Of a DNA stretch of 16,352 nt, positions 1 through 7,404 are shown one piece after another. Each line of letters begins with the position of its first letter. Position 1 is the stretch's first letter. The stretch lies in NCBI GenBank assembly GCA_004561785.1, contig SFUB01000026.1, positions 1 to 16,352 on the forward strand, in the 5' to 3' direction. The notes beneath the pieces are model-generated. The model ran no database searches. It was not told the origin of the DNA and saw nothing but the letters and a program-made list of their open reading frames with translations. The stretch comes from a bacterium (GTDB taxonomy: Bacteria > Bacillota_I > Bacilli_A > RFN20 > CAG-826). A program made the translations under genes and the position numbers.

Positions 1-1
1 G

Positions 2-889
2 GATTCCTTCAATAACGGCAAAGAACTTCTCAAGACCGCAGAAGGCAAGAACAACGGCTTCTCTTGGTCCGTCGACGGCAACGCCGACCACAAATGGGCG
101 GTGAGCTATCAAAACGCCGAAAGCGACGGCAGCTCCTATGCCTATTACGCTTGGAGCAACCGCTATCTCCTCGGCGCGAATTCCGAAGACACCACCCCGA
201 AAGCGACCTTAGATGGAGTGAACGGCAATCTCTTGACCATGTCCACATCTGATCCCATTTGGGGAGGGGTTGCGACTTATGCCCAAGCCCACAATACCGG
301 CGATGACGCATCCGCCGCCTCCGTCGGGCTCATGATGCAATACGACGTCGCCTCTTTGAATGACCTCCACATTTATGTGGTTGAGCAAGATGGAAGCTAT
401 TTCGGCAACGTGCTCTATTCCACCGACCAAGGCAAAACCTGGGCCAACGCGGTCGAGGGGGGCTTCTGGTATAATGGCACTACTGCCACAGGCATCACGC
501 TCGGGCACGGAATCGAGGGGGTCCATAAAGGGAACATCCTCTCGGCTGGGGGTTCTTCCGGATTGGCTTTGACCGAAGGGGCCAAAGCCGCCAAGAACGT
601 TCGCCTCTGCGTCGTCGTCCGCAATCCGAGGTCTGATATCGGCCAGCCGATTCACTTGGCCGCCATCACGGTCAATCAGAGCAAGGCCTTGGACGCCTAC
701 CTTTATAACGACAGCTATTCCGCCTCCGGAGAAAAGGTCACCTTGGGCACTGCCCACCGCTACGGCACCGGGTCGGATACCAACTACATGACCTATGACG
801 AAGAGACTTCCCTCCTCTCCTATGGGATCACCCCTTCCGAAGGCGCCCAGGCAAAGATGGATTACATCTCCACCTACTGCGTAAAATAA
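2..889 (+). CDS. Partial secreted/surface protein of unknown function with one Asp-box (5' end outside window)
   Basis: The frame is open from the first bases of the window to TAA at 887-889, so the N-terminus lies upstream; a GTG at 101 is only an internal Val codon. The visible ~295 residues are rich in Ser, Thr, Gly, Asn and Tyr, lack membrane segments and look like beta-rich extracellular sequence. A single perfect Asp-box (S-T-D-Q-G-K-T-W, bases 419-442) is present; this motif is known from sialidases and many other beta-propeller or surface proteins, but one copy does not support a sialidase call. There is no LPxTG motif or C-terminal hydrophobic anchor, so any anchoring would be through a missing N-terminal signal or lipobox. 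The gene ends at a strong intrinsic terminator and converges on the phosphorylase gene, so it is probably not in the same transcript as the sugar locus. Being a real gene is fairly certain; its function is unknown. Confidence 0.8.
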   Translation, partial: DSFNNGKELLKTAEGKNNGFSWSVDGNADHKWAVSYQNAESDGSSYAYYAWSNRYLLGANSEDTTPKATLDGVNGNLLTMSTSDPIWGGVATYAQAHNTGDDASAASVGLMMQYDVASLNDLHIYVVEQDGSYFGNVLYSTDQGKTWANAVEGGFWYNGTTATGITLGHGIEGVHKGNILSAGGSSGLALTEGAKAAKNVRLCVVVRNPRSDIGQPIHLAAITVNQSKALDAYLYNDSYSASGEKVTLGTAHRYGTGSDTNYMTYDEETSLLSYGITPSEGAQAKMDYISTYCVK

Positions 890-904
890 GCTTTCTTATC
901 AACC

Positions 905-927
905 ACGGGGCTTCGGCCCCGTTTTTT
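905..927 (+). terminator. Intrinsic terminator of the partial surface-protein gene
   Basis: A perfect 7-bp stem (ACGGGGC at 905-911 with GCCCCGT at 916-922) closed by a stable TTCG tetraloop runs into six T residues (922-927), 15 bases after the stop codon. Confidence 0.9.
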
Positions 928-934
928 GATGCCG

Positions 935-959
935 AAAAAGGCCCTATTTGGAAGGGCCT
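935..959 (-). terminator. Intrinsic terminator of the binding-protein/GH94 transcript
   Basis: AGGCCCT at 939-945 pairs with AGGGCCT at 953-959 around a 7-base loop. Read on the minus strand, the hairpin starts a few bases after the GH94 stop (967-969) and is followed by T residues (A run at 935-939 on the plus strand). It lies back to back with the plus-strand terminator at 905-927, insulating the two convergent genes. Confidence 0.8.
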
Positions 960-966
960 AGGTTCG

Positions 967-3441
967 TTAATCCAAGATTTCGATGCTTTTTTCGACGACG
1001 AGTTTTTCCTCGAACCCCAAGATCCCGGAGACGTTCGGGGCCAAGGGGATCGGGCGCCCATCGACTTTGATGATTCGCTTCCCCGAATGGGAATTCTCGT
1101 AAGAGACCTCGATGGGCTTAGTCCGGTAATAGAGCTTCATCGTCGCTTTATCCGAGGGGAAGACCCTCGCGGGGTGGAAGGACAAGGTTCCGTCCGGCTT
1201 CGGGCAGAATCCGAAGAGGTCTTTGACCAAGAGCTTCAGAAGGGTGTTCGAAGACCCCGTGTACCAATCCGACATCGATTCCCCATCGACTTGGATGGAA
1301 TCCTCGTGGATGTAGGAATTGGGCATGACGAATGGGGTCGTGGACACGAATTCGTGATTCAAGGGCAAGAGTTTGGAAAGCTGCCGATAGGCCAACTCCG
1401 GTTCGTTCAACTGGAACAGGGAGGATACCCCGAACATCGAGGCGTGGACGTAGACCGATCCGTTCTCCGCGGTTCCGATGGGGAGGTTGACGATTCTTCC
1501 GACCGCGGAGGCCTCTTGGCCGAATCCGGGTTCGAAGGTGAGCAAGCCGTATTTTGAATCGAGGCGGGAATAGGCGCTTAGGATGCTTTCTTTGATCGAG
1601 GGGTCGCCATCGAATAGCCCCCCGATGACGTAATAGGCGTTGGAGGCCACTCCGACGCGGTCTTTGGAATCGACGTCATGGAAGGAGCCTACGTAGAACG
1701 AGGCGTTTTCCCCATAGCCATGGAGGATGCGGATTTCCCTTCCTTTCCTCTGAAGAAGAGTCCGGTTCGCATCGAGGATGAGTTTCTCTCTTTTCTTCAA
1801 TAAGGATTCCGCGTAATCCCTTTCGCCTAAGGCGGAGGCGATCTCGCTCATCTCGAGGAGATTTTTGACGAGGTGGAACGTCGCCATCGCGGATACTCCG
1901 TTTCCAAAGGGGGAGGAGGGATCGCTGCTGTGGCCGAGCCCATCGACCGCGTCATTCCAGTCGCCATAGAGGATATGCAGGCATCCGGAGTCCGGATCGA
2001 GGTTGGATAAAAGATAATCCAAGGCCCTCTTCAGGTGGTCGTAGAGGCTGCTGGTCTCTTCGACCTTATGGGCTTTGCTTCCTAACGAAAGGTAGAACCC
2101 GCAGACCTCATCCAGCAAAGAGAGATCCCCGGTGAAGGAAAGGTAGGAATGGACCATCGAGAGGACCCATTGCCCTTGGTCGATGAAGGCCCGGTCGTCG
2201 ATGCGGGGGTCTTCGTTTCCGCTAGGAAGGGAGTATTGGCGGGGGAATCTTCCGTTTTGGTATTCAAAGGAGAGGACTTCCTTGATTTTCTCGCGGCAAT
2301 GGGCGGGGTCGTAGATCAAGGCCCCTTCGATCATCTGGGCCACGTCACGGACGCCCAAAAGGCTGCCGCTGGAGTCTTTGGCTAGGGCCCCGTAACGGAC
2401 TTGCTTCTCCAAGAAGGGAAGGAAGGAATTGAACGAGGCGATTTCCTTTTGGTTCTCCCCGCTTTCTTCGAAATGGATTTCGAGTTTGGTTTTGGAGCGG
2501 TAAACCTCATCGTTTTCTTTTTGCTTCTTCCGAAGCTGATCTTCGATCTCTTCTTCCTGAAGGGGAATGCGGTCCCCGTGGATGGAAAAACGATAATGGA
2601 GGAGAAAGGCTTCCCCGGGTTCCAGAGTGAAAGAAGCGATGTCCCCGGCGATAGCCGTATCGGAGAAAGAGGTCACTGTCTTTTGCTCTAAGAATTCCCC
2701 GGTGTCGAGGGCGGGAGACACGGCGATGTATTCCTGCTTGCCATAACTCCAATCCATGCGGGACGTCGTGCTTTTGATCTGGCAAGGCTTCGAGGTCAGA
2801 CGGACGAGGTCGCCTTTATGATGGAGGTGGATCTCGCGGCTGATGTCCTCCACCGTGGTGAAGAGGAAGCCGTCCTTTTGGAGGGCGGATTTCTTGAACC
2901 ATTTGCTCTCATCGCTTTCTCCGCCGTGGCAAAGCAAGGGGTTGAAATAAGAAACCAATTCCACGTCCTCTTTCTTTTGCCCCTCGTTTTTGGATAGGAG
3001 CGAGAAATAGAGGGCTTTGTCTTTGCCGACGAAGGCGCGCAAAGCGTAGAGAATGCCGTCTTTCCTCACGAAGTAGGTCGCGTGGGTTGGGGTGAACAAA
3101 GTGGCCCTATCATCCCCATCGATAAACTTTCGTTTTCCGACCCCGGTCAAAGAGACCGGATCGTAGGACCCGTCTTTCTTCTTGCCCCCATAAAAGCAAA
3201 GGACGGGCTCTTTGCCTTCCTCTTTCTTGCAGAAGAGGTTGAAGGAGGATTCGACGCTATAGAGGTAGCCGGAGGAACAGGCCCAAAGCAAAAGCCCGTC
3301 CTCCCCATAGGGATAACGGCAATCGCCTTTTCTTTGGGGGAAGGCCAACACTTCTTCTGAGTTTAAGAACGATACGGCTTTCTTGGATGGACGCTGGCCT
3401 AAAAAAGGCAGAGTCCGCTCGACTTCAGAGAGGAAGGACAT
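967..3441 (-). CDS. GH94 glycoside phosphorylase (cellobiose/laminaribiose phosphorylase type)
   Basis: Cytoplasmic inverting phosphorylase of 824 residues, with no signal peptide, at the length usual for GH94 disaccharide phosphorylases. It should cleave a beta-glucosyl (or related) disaccharide with inorganic phosphate, giving alpha-glucose 1-phosphate plus the free reducing sugar. Visible family landmarks, in order: an N-terminal beta-sandwich half; GVRD at 363-366 (canonical GFRD, substrate/phosphate Arg and Asp); GDWND at 493-497, whose Trp495 and Asp497 align by motif with the Trp and general-acid Asp of chitobiose phosphorylase; GTAENGSVYVHA at 656-667 with the phosphate-binding His666; and WYTGS at 726-730 with phosphate-binding Thr728-Gly729. 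It starts one base after the binding-protein stop, with a GGGGGG ribosome site inside that gene's end, so the two are co-translated. Substrate cannot be fixed from sequence: cellobiose and laminaribiose are the leading options; chitobiose and cellobionate enzymes belong to the same family. Confidence 0.9.
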   Translation of the reverse strand: MSFLSEVERTLPFLGQRPSKKAVSFLNSEEVLAFPQRKGDCRYPYGEDGLLLWACSSGYLYSVESSFNLFCKKEEGKEPVLCFYGGKKKDGSYDPVSLTGVGKRKFIDGDDRATLFTPTHATYFVRKDGILYALRAFVGKDKALYFSLLSKNEGQKKEDVELVSYFNPLLCHGGESDESKWFKKSALQKDGFLFTTVEDISREIHLHHKGDLVRLTSKPCQIKSTTSRMDWSYGKQEYIAVSPALDTGEFLEQKTVTSFSDTAIAGDIASFTLEPGEAFLLHYRFSIHGDRIPLQEEEIEDQLRKKQKENDEVYRSKTKLEIHFEESGENQKEIASFNSFLPFLEKQVRYGALAKDSSGSLLGVRDVAQMIEGALIYDPAHCREKIKEVLSFEYQNGRFPRQYSLPSGNEDPRIDDRAFIDQGQWVLSMVHSYLSFTGDLSLLDEVCGFYLSLGSKAHKVEETSSLYDHLKRALDYLLSNLDPDSGCLHILYGDWNDAVDGLGHSSDPSSPFGNGVSAMATFHLVKNLLEMSEIASALGERDYAESLLKKREKLILDANRTLLQRKGREIRILHGYGENASFYVGSFHDVDSKDRVGVASNAYYVIGGLFDGDPSIKESILSAYSRLDSKYGLLTFEPGFGQEASAVGRIVNLPIGTAENGSVYVHASMFGVSSLFQLNEPELAYRQLSKLLPLNHEFVSTTPFVMPNSYIHEDSIQVDGESMSDWYTGSSNTLLKLLVKDLFGFCPKPDGTLSFHPARVFPSDKATMKLYYRTKPIEVSYENSHSGKRIIKVDGRPIPLAPNVSGILGFEEKLVVEKSIEILD

Positions 3442-3442
3442 T

Positions 3443-4855
3443 TCATTCCCCCCAGTTCTTCACCCATTCGCCCCAGGATTGTTCCGCGGTGGTTTTGATT
3501 TTGGCGAATTCGGCCTCCACGGTGGTGTTGCTGGAAAGCAAGGCGTTGAAGGGGCGCAAAGCGGCGGTTCCCCAGATGTCGAGGTTGCCGTTGACATAGA
3601 GGGGGCTGTCGGAGGCTTTGGTGAAGCAGCTCTTCATGGATGAGCGGACATCCATCAAGGAGGTTAGATAGCTGTTGTCCACGCCTTCGGGAGTGAAATC
3701 ATAGGCCAAGAAACCGTGGGCTTTCTCAAAGAAGGTCTGGCATCCTTGGTCGGAGATGATGAATTTCAGGAAGGATTTCGCGAGGTCCTGATGGTCGCTG
3801 GTGGCGGGGATCGCCATGTATTGGTCGTCGCCGACGACGTAATAGGTATCCTCATAGACCGCCCCGTCGATCTTCGGGGTCTTCATCATGGCCAGCTCCA
3901 TGGAGGCGGGGAGAGTGTGGTTTTTGGTGTTATAGCCAAGCATCTCGTTGTAGATCCAGTCGCAGTCCATCATCATCACCGCTTTGCCGTTGAGGAAATC
4001 CTGCTGGGCGTCGTCGTTGGATTTGGAGAGGGAACCGGAGACGTAGTTGCTCGCATCCCCAAAGATGGCATACCACGTATCCACCGCGGTTTTGAGCTTG
4101 GAATAGGATCCGTCGAGATTGGTGTAATCAAAGGAGGCAGCGGAAGAGTACTTCAAGAATTCGCTGATGGCCTCTTTCCCGGCGAGCTGCCCCCACCAAG
4201 AAAGGACGGTGTAGTCGAAGTAGTCGGCGTTCCTCCCGGTGAAGACGAAGGGCTTCACGAGATCCACCCCAGCCGTGAGCTTGGCGGATTTGATGTCGGA
4301 GACGAGTTGGAGCAATTCCGCGGTCGTGGAGGGGACTTTGTTCTCCCACCCCTGCACCTGGCGAAGCAATTTGGCGTTGTAATAGATGCCGCCGATGCCG
4401 CGGGTCCAAGGAAGATGATAGGTGTGCTTTTGCCCATCGATCCCGGTCTGCTGGAGCGAGGTTGAGAATTCGGAGTTGACCTTGTCTTTGACCTTCTTGC
4501 CGTCGATTTCTTCTTCCATGAGGTCATCCAAGGAAGCGAATTTGCCGCTTCCGGCGTAGGTCAGCCAGCTTTTGCCGACGGAGATATAGAGATCGTCTGG
4601 GTTATTCTTCGAGGCGAGATGCTTGCTGATGATGGTCGCGGCCTGAGCGTTGGCGTCGAGACTGATCTTCTTGCCGGGATTCGCTTCTTCCCATTTCGCG
4701 GCCAGATCCTCGATCCATTCCTTGCCGTATCCTTTGTTGAGGCAAACCACCGTCAGGGTGTTCTCATCCGCGCCGGAGCTCTGATTGCAGCCCGATAAGG
4801 CGGAGATGCTGGTCAAAGCCAAGACGCCTAGCAACAACGTTTGTTTTCTTCTCAT
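3443..4855 (-). CDS. ABC transporter sugar-binding lipoprotein (CUT1, family 1 solute-binding protein)
   Basis: 470-residue extracellular solute-binding protein of the carbohydrate CUT1 type (MalE/UgpB/MsmE-like). The signal peptide is MRRK plus a hydrophobic stretch, with lipobox L-S-G-C and acylated Cys23; the mature part starts with a Ser/Gly/Asp linker and then the two-lobed fold. Family-typical features include the early segment around residues 46-60 (W-x-x-A-N-P-G-K, beta-strand), the WTRGIGGIYYNAK segment after about residue 149, and a conserved W-C-rich C-lobe. A good GGAGG Shine-Dalgarno (4863-4867) lies 7 bases before the ATG. It is transcribed divergently from the permease and ATPase genes, with GH94 immediately downstream, so it delivers oligosaccharides to the permeases and shares a transcript with the enzyme that would consume them. 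Its exact ligand is unknown; beta-gluco-oligosaccharides are inferred from the neighbours. Confidence 0.9.
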   Translation of the reverse strand: MRRKQTLLLGVLALTSISALSGCNQSSGADENTLTVVCLNKGYGKEWIEDLAAKWEEANPGKKISLDANAQAATIISKHLASKNNPDDLYISVGKSWLTYAGSGKFASLDDLMEEEIDGKKVKDKVNSEFSTSLQQTGIDGQKHTYHLPWTRGIGGIYYNAKLLRQVQGWENKVPSTTAELLQLVSDIKSAKLTAGVDLVKPFVFTGRNADYFDYTVLSWWGQLAGKEAISEFLKYSSAASFDYTNLDGSYSKLKTAVDTWYAIFGDASNYVSGSLSKSNDDAQQDFLNGKAVMMMDCDWIYNEMLGYNTKNHTLPASMELAMMKTPKIDGAVYEDTYYVVGDDQYMAIPATSDHQDLAKSFLKFIISDQGCQTFFEKAHGFLAYDFTPEGVDNSYLTSLMDVRSSMKSCFTKASDSPLYVNGNLDIWGTAALRPFNALLSSNTTVEAEFAKIKTTAEQSWGEWVKNWGE

Positions 4856-4862
4856 AAATCGA

Positions 4863-4867
4863 CCTCC
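4863..4867 (-). promoter_or_regulatory. Strong ribosome binding site for the sugar-binding protein
   Basis: Minus-strand GGAGG, 7 bases upstream of the ATG at 4855-4853. It contrasts with the lack of a clear Shine-Dalgarno ahead of the divergent GH16 gene. Confidence 0.8.
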
Positions 4868-4878
4868 ATTAGTTAACT

Positions 4879-4894
4879 TCGTGAAAAAACACGA
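4879..4894. promoter_or_regulatory. Inverted repeat, candidate operator in the leader of the binding-protein gene
   Basis: TCGTG (4879-4883) and CACGA (4890-4894) form a perfect 5-bp inverted repeat separated by six A residues. An adjacent 8-bp palindrome AGTTAACT lies at 4871-4878. The repeat lies between the AT-rich region where a minus-strand -10 would fall (TATCAT or TATTAA on the minus strand, 4904-4915) and the ribosome site, a usual place for a repressor operator. Which protein binds, if any, is unknown; the ROK regulator in this locus is the obvious candidate. Confidence 0.35.
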
Positions 4895-4984
4895 CGCATT
4901 GAGATGATATTAATAGGAAAAATGGATTCTGGATAGGGTTTTTAGTTCTTTAATCCTCATTTTTAAACTTCTTGCAAAAATGAT

Positions 4985-5012
4985 TTGAGAGCGCTTCCAC
5001 ATGCGTTAGAAT
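4985..5012 (+). promoter_or_regulatory. Sigma-A-type promoter of the GH16-transporter operon
   Basis: TTGAGA (4985-4990, one mismatch to TTGACA), a 16-base spacer, and TAGAAT (5007-5012, one mismatch to TATAAT). Transcription would start about 5018-5020, only 3-5 bases ahead of the GH16 ATG at 5023, giving an almost leaderless message. A weaker alternative -10 (TAAACT, 4964-4969) upstream would give a leader of about 47 bases. Confidence 0.55.
4986..4999 (+). promoter_or_regulatory. cre-like / LacI-family operator overlapping the -35 and spacer
   Basis: TGAGAGCGCTTCCA matches the catabolite-response consensus TGWNANCGNTNWCA with a single mismatch and has the central CG and near-dyad expected of LacI-family sites. 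It is also close to CebR-type operators (TGGGAGCGCTCCCA) known from beta-glucan utilisation in actinobacteria. Sitting on the -35 and spacer, it would block RNA polymerase. CcpA-type carbon catabolite repression is the simplest reading; a pathway-specific LacI protein encoded elsewhere is the alternative. Confidence 0.55.
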
Positions 5013-5022
5013 AACTGAAGCT

Positions 5023-6471
5023 ATGAATTTCAAGACTGATCCATCCAAAACAATAACCTCGGCCCTGTGCCTGCTTTCCGCTTTGCTCGCTGCGGTTTCC
5101 TGCTCTTCTCAGAAAGAGGAAGAATCCAGCCTCAGCGGAGTCAGCGTGGACGATTCCCTGGCTTCCGGGGATGACCTTCTTTTAGGGCTTGGGGCTAAAT
5201 TCGATGATGAAAATGCCATCTTCGACGATTTCTCCGGCGGGGTCGATCCCTCCCTTTGGACGATCGGAGATGGTGCTTGGGGCTCCGGGAACGGGGGCGT
5301 CGTCCCCGGGAACGTGTCCTATACCGATGACGGGGTTCTCATCCTCCGGGGGAACGGCCTCTATTATTCCGGGAGCGACATCTCCGGCGTCGGGACCCTC
5401 AAAGACGGCAGGAACACCGGGGCTGCGTTGATTTCGAAGTTCCGGACCAGACCCGGGCGTTATCAAATCAAGATGAAGGTTCTTCCGCGCCTTGGCTCCT
5501 GCACCGCTTTCTGGACCTACGCGAACCGCTCCACGGAATCCGGGATCAACGACAACCACGAGATCGACATCGAGCTCCCGGGCGGAAAAAGCACCAGCGT
5601 CATTTCGTTCAAGAATGTCCTGAACACCAATTACGTGACCGAACAATACAACATCAGCGAGGACGTGGACGTCTCTTCTCTTCGCGAGGATTCCCCCGCT
5701 TCTTTGAACGATGGGCAATTCCACGTCTTCGGCTTCGATTGGTACACCGATCCCGAGGTCATCGTCTACTACGTCGACGGGGTCGTCACCGCGGTGAACC
5801 GCGAATTCGTCCCCAATATGGAGACCCGCCTTTGGGTGGGGAACTGGTTCCCCAACAACGCGGGCTTCGTCGGCCAGAGCAATTTCGAGACCGACTACAT
5901 GTACGTGGATTGGATCCAGTACCGCCCCTTCCTCGATCAGCCTTACGAAGCCCATGACGCGGCCGTGACCGTTTCCGGCGCCTCTTTGTCCGACTATCCT
6001 TCCTCCCCCGTCTCCTATCCCGTGGTCGACAAGATCGCCAACGGGGATTTCGAATACCTCTCATCCCATTCCGAGGACGGATACGGATGGCGTTATTCGA
6101 CGATCGGGGAAGCCGAGGGCGAAAGCGATTATTCCCGCGGCGGGGATTATGGGCAAAACGGCTCCTATGGGGCCGAGATCTCCGGGCTTGGGTATTTGGA
6201 ACAAAACATCGACTCGGTCTATGACGGGTTCCGCCACTCCCTCTCCTTCCAAGCCAAAGGGAAGGGAGGCTACGCCGAAGTCGCCTTCCTTGGGTCTTAT
6301 GCATCGAATGAGATCGAAACCGTCCGCATCGACCTCGATTCCGACGAATGGAAGACCTATTCGAAAGAGCTGACCGCGCCGGAAGGAACCTATTCGATGA
6401 GACTGCGTTTCTTCGCCTCCAACCACCTCATCGACATCGACAACGTCTCGCTCGTCCGGGAGGCGAATTGA
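5023..6471 (+). CDS. Surface-anchored GH16 endo-beta-glucanase (lichenase/laminarinase-type) lipoprotein
   Basis: 482-residue lipoprotein: basic N-terminus, hydrophobic stretch, lipobox A-V-S-C with Cys27, then an acidic Ser-rich linker. The GH16 jelly-roll catalytic domain covers about residues 62-305, with the catalytic motif HEIDIE at 179-184: Glu180 nucleophile, Asp182 helper, Glu184 acid/base. Retaining endo-hydrolysis of a beta-glucan outside the cell is expected. The motif is ExDxE, without the extra residue (ExDxxE) that marks laminarinases and agarases, which favours the lichenase/XTH-like branch. Residues ~335-480 form a separate beta-sandwich starting N-G-D-F-E, the usual opening of CBM4/9-like carbohydrate-binding modules, ending in D-I-D-N-V-S-L. 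The ATG at 5023 is the only start that gives a complete signal peptide, but no clear Shine-Dalgarno precedes it. It is the first gene of the plus-strand operon, two bases ahead of the permease. Substrate specificity is inference. Confidence 0.87.
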   Translation: MNFKTDPSKTITSALCLLSALLAAVSCSSQKEEESSLSGVSVDDSLASGDDLLLGLGAKFDDENAIFDDFSGGVDPSLWTIGDGAWGSGNGGVVPGNVSYTDDGVLILRGNGLYYSGSDISGVGTLKDGRNTGAALISKFRTRPGRYQIKMKVLPRLGSCTAFWTYANRSTESGINDNHEIDIELPGGKSTSVISFKNVLNTNYVTEQYNISEDVDVSSLREDSPASLNDGQFHVFGFDWYTDPEVIVYYVDGVVTAVNREFVPNMETRLWVGNWFPNNAGFVGQSNFETDYMYVDWIQYRPFLDQPYEAHDAAVTVSGASLSDYPSSPVSYPVVDKIANGDFEYLSSHSEDGYGWRYSTIGEAEGESDYSRGGDYGQNGSYGAEISGLGYLEQNIDSVYDGFRHSLSFQAKGKGGYAEVAFLGSYASNEIETVRIDLDSDEWKTYSKELTAPEGTYSMRLRFFASNHLIDIDNVSLVREAN

Positions 6472-6473
6472 CC

Positions 6474-7403
6474 ATGGAAGAAGCAGAGATCATCCGTCGC
6501 CCGAGGAGGCGCTTATCCGGCAAGGCGAAGAACTACATCTTCGTGGCCATCCTTTTGGCCTACCCGGTCCTTCAGTTCGTCTTGACCTGGTCCTTCGTGA
6601 ACATCAATTCCCTGCTCCATGCCTTCCAGCGCGGCAACAACCGCACCGGGACCTATGAATGGTGCGGACTCGACCAATTCGTCACCATCTTCCGGAACCT
6701 GTTCCAATCCACCGTGACCGTCCCCGGGATTCCCTGGCTGAACACCTATCAGGTCATTTTGCTGAACTCGTTGCTGATCGGCTTCGTGACCCTTTTCATC
6801 TCGCTTCCTTTGGCGGTTTTGTTCGCTTATTTCCTTTCCAAGAAGATGCCTCTGGCGAATGTCTTCCGCGTCATCTTCTTCCTGCCCAACATCATCCCGA
6901 TCGTCGCCTTGACCTTCGCCTACAAAGCCCCTTGGCAGTATCTCGGATTAGGCGACCTCTTCGCCAAGTGGCCGAGTTCGGAGATGATGGTCATCCTCTA
7001 CTGCGTCTGGGCCGGCATCGGCTATAACGTCATCCTGCTTTCCGGGGCCATCGGGCGCATTCCGAAGGAGCTCTTCGAATCCGCGAAGATCGATCACGCG
7101 GGGCCTTGGAAGGAACTCTTCAAGATCGTCATCCCCTGCATCTGGCCCACCATCGTGACCTTGGTGGTCTTGGGCATGACCAACGTCCTTACCCTTTATC
7201 TTCAGCCCTATCTCCTCACGGGGGATCAAGGCTATGCGGGGACCTTGGCTTTGGACATCTTCAACGCCGCGGGGCCTGACGCGGGCCCGGCCCAGTACTG
7301 CGCGGCCGCCGCGGAGGGGTTGCTCGCCTCCGCGATTTGGGCGCCTTTGATCCTTCTGACCCGCAAGGTCATGAGCAAAAAATACGAGGATGTGGATTAC
7401 TGA
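6474..7403 (+). CDS. ABC sugar transporter permease, MalF/UgpA type
   Basis: 309-residue inner permease subunit of the CUT1 transporter. A basic cytoplasmic N-terminus (RRPRRR) is followed by about six hydrophobic segments (residues ~20-40, 95-120, 128-150, 170-192, 222-245, 280-298). The cytoplasmic EAA loop (ELFESAKIDHAG...P, ~199-225) that docks on the ATPase is clear. ATG 6474 is chosen because it lies two bases after the GH16 stop with GGGAGG (6459-6464 region) upstream; the open frame extends back to 6348 but that part lies inside GH16 coding sequence in another frame. It pairs with the next gene to form the membrane channel. Confidence 0.93.
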   Translation: MEEAEIIRRPRRRLSGKAKNYIFVAILLAYPVLQFVLTWSFVNINSLLHAFQRGNNRTGTYEWCGLDQFVTIFRNLFQSTVTVPGIPWLNTYQVILLNSLLIGFVTLFISLPLAVLFAYFLSKKMPLANVFRVIFFLPNIIPIVALTFAYKAPWQYLGLGDLFAKWPSSEMMVILYCVWAGIGYNVILLSGAIGRIPKELFESAKIDHAGPWKELFKIVIPCIWPTIVTLVVLGMTNVLTLYLQPYLLTGDQGYAGTLALDIFNAAGPDAGPAQYCAAAAEGLLASAIWAPLILLTRKVMSKKYEDVDY

Positions 7404-7404
7404 T

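Noticed and set aside
419..442. Sialidase call from the Asp-box
   Set aside because: Only one copy and no sialidase catalytic residues are visible; Asp-boxes occur in many unrelated surface proteins.
6348..6473. Upstream extension of the first permease
   Set aside because: It lies inside GH16 coding sequence in another frame and adds a basic non-membrane stretch; ATG 6474 has a ribosome site and matches the family.
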